Origin: Gemmatimonadota bacterium | Lineage (GTDB): Bacteria > Gemmatimonadota > Gemmatimonadetes > Gemmatimonadales > Gemmatimonadaceae | Length of the DNA: 64,000 nucleotides | Assembly (NCBI GenBank): GCA_016182795.1 | Contig: JACPFW010000027.1 | Coordinates: 40,411-104,410, forward strand | Direction of reading: 5' to 3' | Shown: piece after piece, positions 59,789-64,000 of the stretch | How positions within the stretch are numbered: position 1 is the stretch's first letter | Layout of the letters: every line of letters begins with the position of its first letter | The notes under the pieces: generated by a model | Told to the model about the DNA's origin: nothing | Seen by the model: the letters and a program-made list of their open reading frames with translations, nothing else | The model's database searches: none | Position numbers and translations under genes: made by a program

Positions 59789-62700
59789 TCACGAAGGTGG
59801 CACGGCCGAGACGGAGGGAAGCAGTATCTGTGCGTTCGGAAGCAAGTGACTAGCACTGCGGTTCACACCACTGCGCGGTAGAACCATGTCGAGGTCGTCG
59901 AGTAGGCCGGCTTCGGCCAGTGTCCGACGTCCCTCGTAGATCTCGTCAGCACCCGCAGGGCCCAATCGCGTCTCCAACCAACGCGCGAAAACGTTTCCGA
60001 CAGCTATTCGCTCCTCCTCAGAAAGACCAGCGAAGACCGCTGGCCGTCCGGACTGGGCAAGCAGGTGGTCAATTCGCATACCGCGCCTAGCCGCAGGCTC
60101 CGTCGCGTCGACGGCATCCCAAACTTCGGAGTCAAAGCATACGCGGTTCCATAAGGTAATGTCGTTGCACCGCCGCAAGGCAACCTGAACGTCGTCGGGC
60201 GCACCGTTAAGCACTAGAAGATGGCGATCGTCGGCGACCTCGCCAGCACTCTTCCGTCGCATCAGCTCCCGCAACGCCTTGAGGCATCGGTTGAAGAGAC
60301 GAAGGAGATTCCACCAGCGCTCGCCGAAATCCTCAGCTTGCGCCTCAGCAGCCTCTACCTCTGCTGCTGCGCGACGCAACCGACGTAGCAATGCCGCATC
60401 CACATTATCGCCCGCGCGTCGCCGCTCATCAACGAGAGAGCGTCGTCTCTCTTCTGTCGCACGTAGCCGATCCCCCGTTGCCCTCACCCGTACCGACAGG
60501 GCGTTTAGCCGGGCAACGATACCGACTAGGTACTGCGGCCCCGACACGAGAAAACGACACGACTGACAGTTTGTTGCTAGCCCAGGCACTGGCCCGTGCA
60601 CCGAGCTTGATGAGGCCGCAGTCGACAACGGTTTGCCCCCGACGTGACACAGGGTACCGCCGTTCGGACAGAGCCCCAGTTCTGACGAAGACATGAGCGC
60701 CACGTCGGCATCGCGCCATTGTTCGAGACCAACTGCGCTGGTCGCAACCTGAAATGCGCGCATCGTCGTTGCATCTACACTCGACAGCGCCTCTTCTAGT
60801 TCGGCGGTCTCGAAGCGTTCGAGCCGCTTTTCCGCGTCTTCAAGAGCCTTCCGGACTTCGCTCGGGGACATCCTCACGTAGTACAGCGACATGATCCACG
60901 TGGCGTGTCCCGCCAGCATCATCAACACCTGAAGGGGGCATCCGCCGAGAGCAAGCCGCGAGATCCCGGTAACGCGCAAGCTATGCAGATCGTACTTCAC
61001 CGATGATGCTTTCCCGTCTGACGTCCATTTCTCGACGAGCGTCAGTGGAGAGCCGTCTGGATTGCGCGGTACGTCGGGGCTTGATTCACAACGTCGTTCG
61101 ACCTCAGCAAGCATTTCATTCCAAAAGTTCTGCACTCGCGCCGTACTAACAGGCTCGTCTGAATGCGTTCTGTGCGCCGCATCGCGAAAGAGGTAGTGCG
61201 TCTTCGGCATCAGAACCGCGACATCGGAGGGGATAATCGTGGCCTCCCCCGTCAGTTCGGCGCGCGACTTGGGCGCTTTGGGTGCGTTGTATCGCGCTTG
61301 AAATCGGAGCACTCTGTCGTAGATGCTGAGGATCTCATCGCTTACCCACGGGATCTCGTATCCGAGTTCCGCCCAGCCCTTCATCTTGTCAGCGGTCTTG
61401 TTGGTGCTGATGTAGAGCCCATTGAAGTGCACCCCTTCCTCGTCATCCCACATGCGACGAACAAGACCGAGCGCGCGATCTTCTCCGTCCGCGGGCGCCC
61501 ACTGCGACGTGTTTCGGACCCAATGGCCGGATTGCCGCGCCTTATCTGACGAGTCCCAATCGTGGCTCTCAGCGCCCGCGAAGACATCTGGTGGAACCCA
61601 GACCCACGTGTCACCCTCGCCGCTACCCAGCAATCGCGCCTGAGTGCCACGGATGGGAAGCAAGAAGCGGAGCAGCGTCAGTTCGGCCAAGACCGGACTC
61701 CAGACCTGCGTTACTTCGCCATCCTCGACTACCTCTCGATAATCGGTCAAGCGCTTTCGAGGCCACTCGTAGTCGTTCCCCTGAATGACCTCGACAGCCA
61801 GCTGCATCAGCCAGCTTGGCATCTTCGCGCGTACAGTTTGCGCGGGACGAGTGTGCTTCCCGAATTTCGGGAACAGGTCGACGGGGTTGCCTAGTCGCTG
61901 ATCGAGCGTCCCGTCCACTCGGCGCTCCTTCACGGTAATCAGCCAGTCGAAGAAGCCCCTCACGACATTTGCGCTTTGCTGTCGGTTAACGTCCTTGCAT
62001 TTACGTTCGGCAAGCTCGGCCAGCAAGATTCGCGCTGTTTCATTTGGCTGCCGGCACGCGTCAGTCGGCGTCGCGGGAGGGGACTCCGATGACAGGAGCG
62101 CCTTGACGCTACGCCGGAGGGCGTAGAGCTGGCTGCGCAGGTCGAGCAGATCACTTCGCGTGGCGACATAAGCAGCAAGTTGCTTTTGCCATTCGTCGAA
62201 TCCGGGGAACTCCCTTCTAATCCACGTGAACTCGAGGTCACGCGCTTCGGAAATGTGGACCCCGGACCACGGTCGAATGCGATGCGGACGCACATCGAAG
62301 TATGACTGCGGTACCCGCGCCACGATCTCTGGTTGCTTCACAAAGACCAGTCGTTGAGCCGTGGCGAGAATGGTGCATGCCAGGGTGACAGCGTCGTTGA
62401 TGCTGCGTGCGGTATACTCGAACGCGCCGGGAACAATAGCATCCACCGCGCTCTGCATCTCCGGGTCAAGTTCCGTCCATGCTCGTGAGAGCAGCGCGAG
62501 CACCTCAGAAGACAGATCCCCGACGTCCTGGATCCCATGCACCGAGAGAAGCAGCCGCGTTATGAGCGCCTCTGCGCCTTGGGTGTGGTTAGCTACGGCG
62601 CGGAGTTGCGCGACCACAGTGTTGATCGGACCAAGGGCGCCCTTCGCGCCGCCATGCATCTTGCGATCAGCAAAGAAGAGCCCTAAGCGTGCTTCGGCCA

Positions 62701-63136
62701 GTGGAGCAAGTAAGCAACCCTCGCGCCATAACAGGAAGAAAACCTGCGCGACACGTGGCTCACATTTCTTCGAGATCGGCCCACTCATCAGGTTGACGGG
62801 CGTTGCTCCGCCCCAGCGCTTCGGATGCGTGCTCGCGAGCAACGCCTCCGCGAGCGGATCAAGAGCACCAGCGAGCGTTGCGGGAGTACGACAGGACAGC
62901 GCGGCCGTGATGGCTTGCCATTCAGGTTTGCCCATCACCCTCCGAGTATCCCAGGTACTCGCCGAGTTCATAAACTCCATGTACGCCGCCTCCGCTGCGG
63001 CGGTACCTTTCGCTGTGAACGTGGCAGGGACCCGGAAGCGCGTGACGTCGGTGTTGATGAGTAGTTCGCGCCCCGAAAGACTCGAAGTCACCGGAGTGCC
63101 GCCACCGACCAGTATGTGCTTCATACTCTTCGTCAC
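59789..63136 (-). CDS. gmtZ: Very large tyrosine recombinase, GmtZ / VPA1269-like
   Basis: 1115 residues. GTG at 63136 overlaps the upstream stop as GTGA; ATG at 63124 is an alternative. A large N-terminal part of about 600 residues is unrecognised. Tyrosine recombinase motifs follow at about residues 700-770: YDLHSLRVTGISRL (Arg I) and MLAGHATWIMSLYYV (H/R box and nucleophile Tyr). The C-terminal part has a Cys cluster (LCPNGGTLCHVGG, NCQSCRFLVSGPQYLVG) like a zinc finger, then a coiled coil. This layout is that of the large integrase in Gamma-Mobile-Trio islands. Codon use is AT-richer than the host. Confidence 0.8.
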   Translation of the reverse strand: MTKSMKHILVGGGTPVTSSLSGRELLINTDVTRFRVPATFTAKGTAAAEAAYMEFMNSASTWDTRRVMGKPEWQAITAALSCRTPATLAGALDPLAEALLASTHPKRWGGATPVNLMSGPISKKCEPRVAQVFFLLWREGCLLAPLAEARLGLFFADRKMHGGAKGALGPINTVVAQLRAVANHTQGAEALITRLLLSVHGIQDVGDLSSEVLALLSRAWTELDPEMQSAVDAIVPGAFEYTARSINDAVTLACTILATAQRLVFVKQPEIVARVPQSYFDVRPHRIRPWSGVHISEARDLEFTWIRREFPGFDEWQKQLAAYVATRSDLLDLRSQLYALRRSVKALLSSESPPATPTDACRQPNETARILLAELAERKCKDVNRQQSANVVRGFFDWLITVKERRVDGTLDQRLGNPVDLFPKFGKHTRPAQTVRAKMPSWLMQLAVEVIQGNDYEWPRKRLTDYREVVEDGEVTQVWSPVLAELTLLRFLLPIRGTQARLLGSGEGDTWVWVPPDVFAGAESHDWDSSDKARQSGHWVRNTSQWAPADGEDRALGLVRRMWDDEEGVHFNGLYISTNKTADKMKGWAELGYEIPWVSDEILSIYDRVLRFQARYNAPKAPKSRAELTGEATIIPSDVAVLMPKTHYLFRDAAHRTHSDEPVSTARVQNFWNEMLAEVERRCESSPDVPRNPDGSPLTLVEKWTSDGKASSVKYDLHSLRVTGISRLALGGCPLQVLMMLAGHATWIMSLYYVRMSPSEVRKALEDAEKRLERFETAELEEALSSVDATTMRAFQVATSAVGLEQWRDADVALMSSSELGLCPNGGTLCHVGGKPLSTAASSSSVHGPVPGLATNCQSCRFLVSGPQYLVGIVARLNALSVRVRATGDRLRATEERRRSLVDERRRAGDNVDAALLRRLRRAAAEVEAAEAQAEDFGERWWNLLRLFNRCLKALRELMRRKSAGEVADDRHLLVLNGAPDDVQVALRRCNDITLWNRVCFDSEVWDAVDATEPAARRGMRIDHLLAQSGRPAVFAGLSEEERIAVGNVFARWLETRLGPAGADEIYEGRRTLAEAGLLDDLDMVLPRSGVNRSASHLLPNAQILLPSVSAVPPS

Positions 63137-63783
63137 GGCAGCAGTGTAGTGAACTCAGGACCGAGAGTTTCGAGCAATCCACGAGGGACCTTGTCGCCCT
63201 GATCGGTTCTACTGCCCGCATCATGCCCGGTTCCAGTGGCGCCAGTATGTCGAATCGCGCGCGCATTGGCGTTGAACTCACGGGCTCGTGCTTCGGCCTG
63301 ATCGAGTGCGTGCGCTACGATTTGCCTGGTCGGTCGCGTGTACACCTCCTGACTGAGCGGCGACTTGTGGTGCATAGCGATCTGGATAGTCTTCTCCGAC
63401 ACGCCGGAAGCACGAAGCGACTGCGCGAATGCGTGGCGAAGGCCGTGACTCGTCGTCCCGTTCGCTTGTAGCGACCGAAGTCCGATGCGCTTTACTGCGC
63501 GCGCCAACTGATCAGTGTAGCTCTCGATCCGGTACGGAGCTCCGAAGGTGTCCGCGCGTGAGGCATCGAGATTTACGAACAGATAGGGATGGTCTAGTCT
63601 AGATGGCCGCACGAAGCGCAGGTAGTGAGTGTAGAGACGCCAGAAGTAGGCGCCGATAGCAGAGGGGTACCAGTGCACCCTAAGGAGGTTTCGGGTATCG
63701 TCGTCTAGCAGTGGGTCCTTCCAGCCAGCCCGCTCCCCTCGCCATTGCATCTGATTGCGCGGGATGCGGCCCCACTGACTCAT
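63133..63783 (-). pseudogene. gmtY: Tyrosine recombinase, 5'-truncated (GmtY-like)
   Basis: The C-terminal 216 residues of a phage-integrase-type recombinase. Catalytic motifs are TSHGLRHAFAQSLRASGVSE (H-x-x-R) and MHHKSPLSQEVYTRPT (H, Tyr nucleophile); Arg I lies upstream in this block. Complete GmtY proteins are about twice as long. The same frame stays open and protein-like for about 40 codons before the ATG (ITYSDKLTRERKKSNRAEYL) until a TAA near 63909, next to an IS3-type transposase start. The N-terminal half has therefore been lost by IS insertion. The 3' end overlaps gmtZ as GTGA. Confidence 0.7.
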
Positions 63784-63859
63784 GAGATACTCCGCGCGGT
63801 TGGACTTCTTTCTCTCGCGGGTCAGCTTGTCGCTGTAAGTGATGCTTCCAGCGCTGGGG

Positions 63860-64000
63860 TGGTCTGTACCCCAATTCGACGAGGCACTTTGGGAAGCGTA
63901 GGATTACTTCTCAAAGGAGGGGCAGCAGATGGAAGCACATCGTCGGGGTGCGGATGGCCGTCGGATCTTCAATACGGCCTTCAAGCTGGAGCAAATCGGG
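63860..64000 (+). mobile_element. Left end of an IS3-family insertion sequence (partial)
   Basis: Recombinase-like sequence on the minus strand fades out between about 63860 and 63910, and a transposase gene begins at 63930 on the plus strand. A likely end begins TGGTCTGTACCCC or TGTACCCCAATTC (63860-63880), IS3-like ends starting with TG. The right end and the target duplication lie outside the window, so the exact boundary is not fixed. Confidence 0.5.
63930..64000 (+). CDS. IS3-type transposase OrfA, N-terminal part
   Basis: An AAAGGAGG lies 7 bases before the ATG. The first 23 residues read MEAHRRGADGRRIF and NTAFKLEQIG, the start of the helix-turn-helix of IS3/IS911-type OrfA (FxxxFKLExI pattern). 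The gene continues past the right edge. Confidence 0.65.

Overview
The window is about 64 kb of high-GC bacterial chromosome followed, from about 57.1 kb to the right end, by a lower-GC mobile region. The gene mix suggests a Gemmatimonadota-type soil bacterium. It includes paired Ser/Thr kinases with C-terminal two-helix membrane domains, many Tat or lipoprotein secreted proteins, S9 and DUF885 peptidases, a carboxypeptidase-regulatory-like protein and a long-form IspH. The taxon is inferred from gene content only; no rRNA or tRNA gene was seen.

Layout. 1-446: 3' end of a proline dehydrogenase gene and its terminator. 467-6291 (minus): operon for a DUF1080 lipoprotein, an MFS nucleoside/sugar-type transporter, a Tat-type Gfo/Idh oxidoreductase, a DUF885 peptidase and CutC, probably for a (keto)sugar. 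6643-9702 (plus): acetyltransferase, membrane protein and a long acyl-CoA dehydrogenase. 9845-11956 (minus): two small Rieske proteins and two membrane proteins, a likely redox module. 12109-14049: ABC-F ATPase. 14065-20648 (minus): hypothetical, methyltransferase, TolB-like protein, fumarylacetoacetase with a coupled unknown partner, and an S9 peptidase. 20683-24169 (minus): cupin, TerC, mutarotase-like protein, IspH. 24220-27415: soluble transhydrogenase, thioesterase, YjjX-type NTPase, CGNR protein. 27416-31372 (minus): hybrid sensor kinase, MEDS-domain sensor, ECF sigma factor. 31502-38488: DEAH helicase, small secreted protein, PfkA, a SelW-like selenoprotein, lipoprotein, pseudopilin and DEAD-box helicase. 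38495-46416: hydrolases, an unknown protein, a regulatory-like secreted protein and two overlapping Ser/Thr kinases. 46724-56812: Lon, a lipoprotein, a secreted HExxH protease, a CHASE3-like sensor, a class A PBP, NadE and an AraC-MGMT fusion. 56905-64000: a broken chromosomal gene, two secreted cargo proteins, a recombinase trio resembling Gamma-Mobile-Trio elements, and the start of an IS3-type transposase.

The two strongest observations are as follows. First, a 78-residue Rdx/SelW-family gene (minus strand, 36142 to 35906) is read through an in-frame TGA at the selenocysteine position of a CxxU motif. It has a strong ribosome binding site, a candidate SECIS hairpin just downstream, and an ATGA overlap with pfkA. 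A conventional annotation would miss it. Second, a GmtY-GmtZ-GmtX-like recombinase trio appears in a non-gammaproteobacterial host, with its first gene cut by an IS.

Several intergenic spacers carry unrelated short-unit repeats in one shared design: a few copies in one orientation, a central spacer, then copies in the opposite orientation. At least six genes have their stop codon inside the loop of a perfect hairpin. Several genes look leaderless, with TAnnnT 7-13 bases before the start codon.
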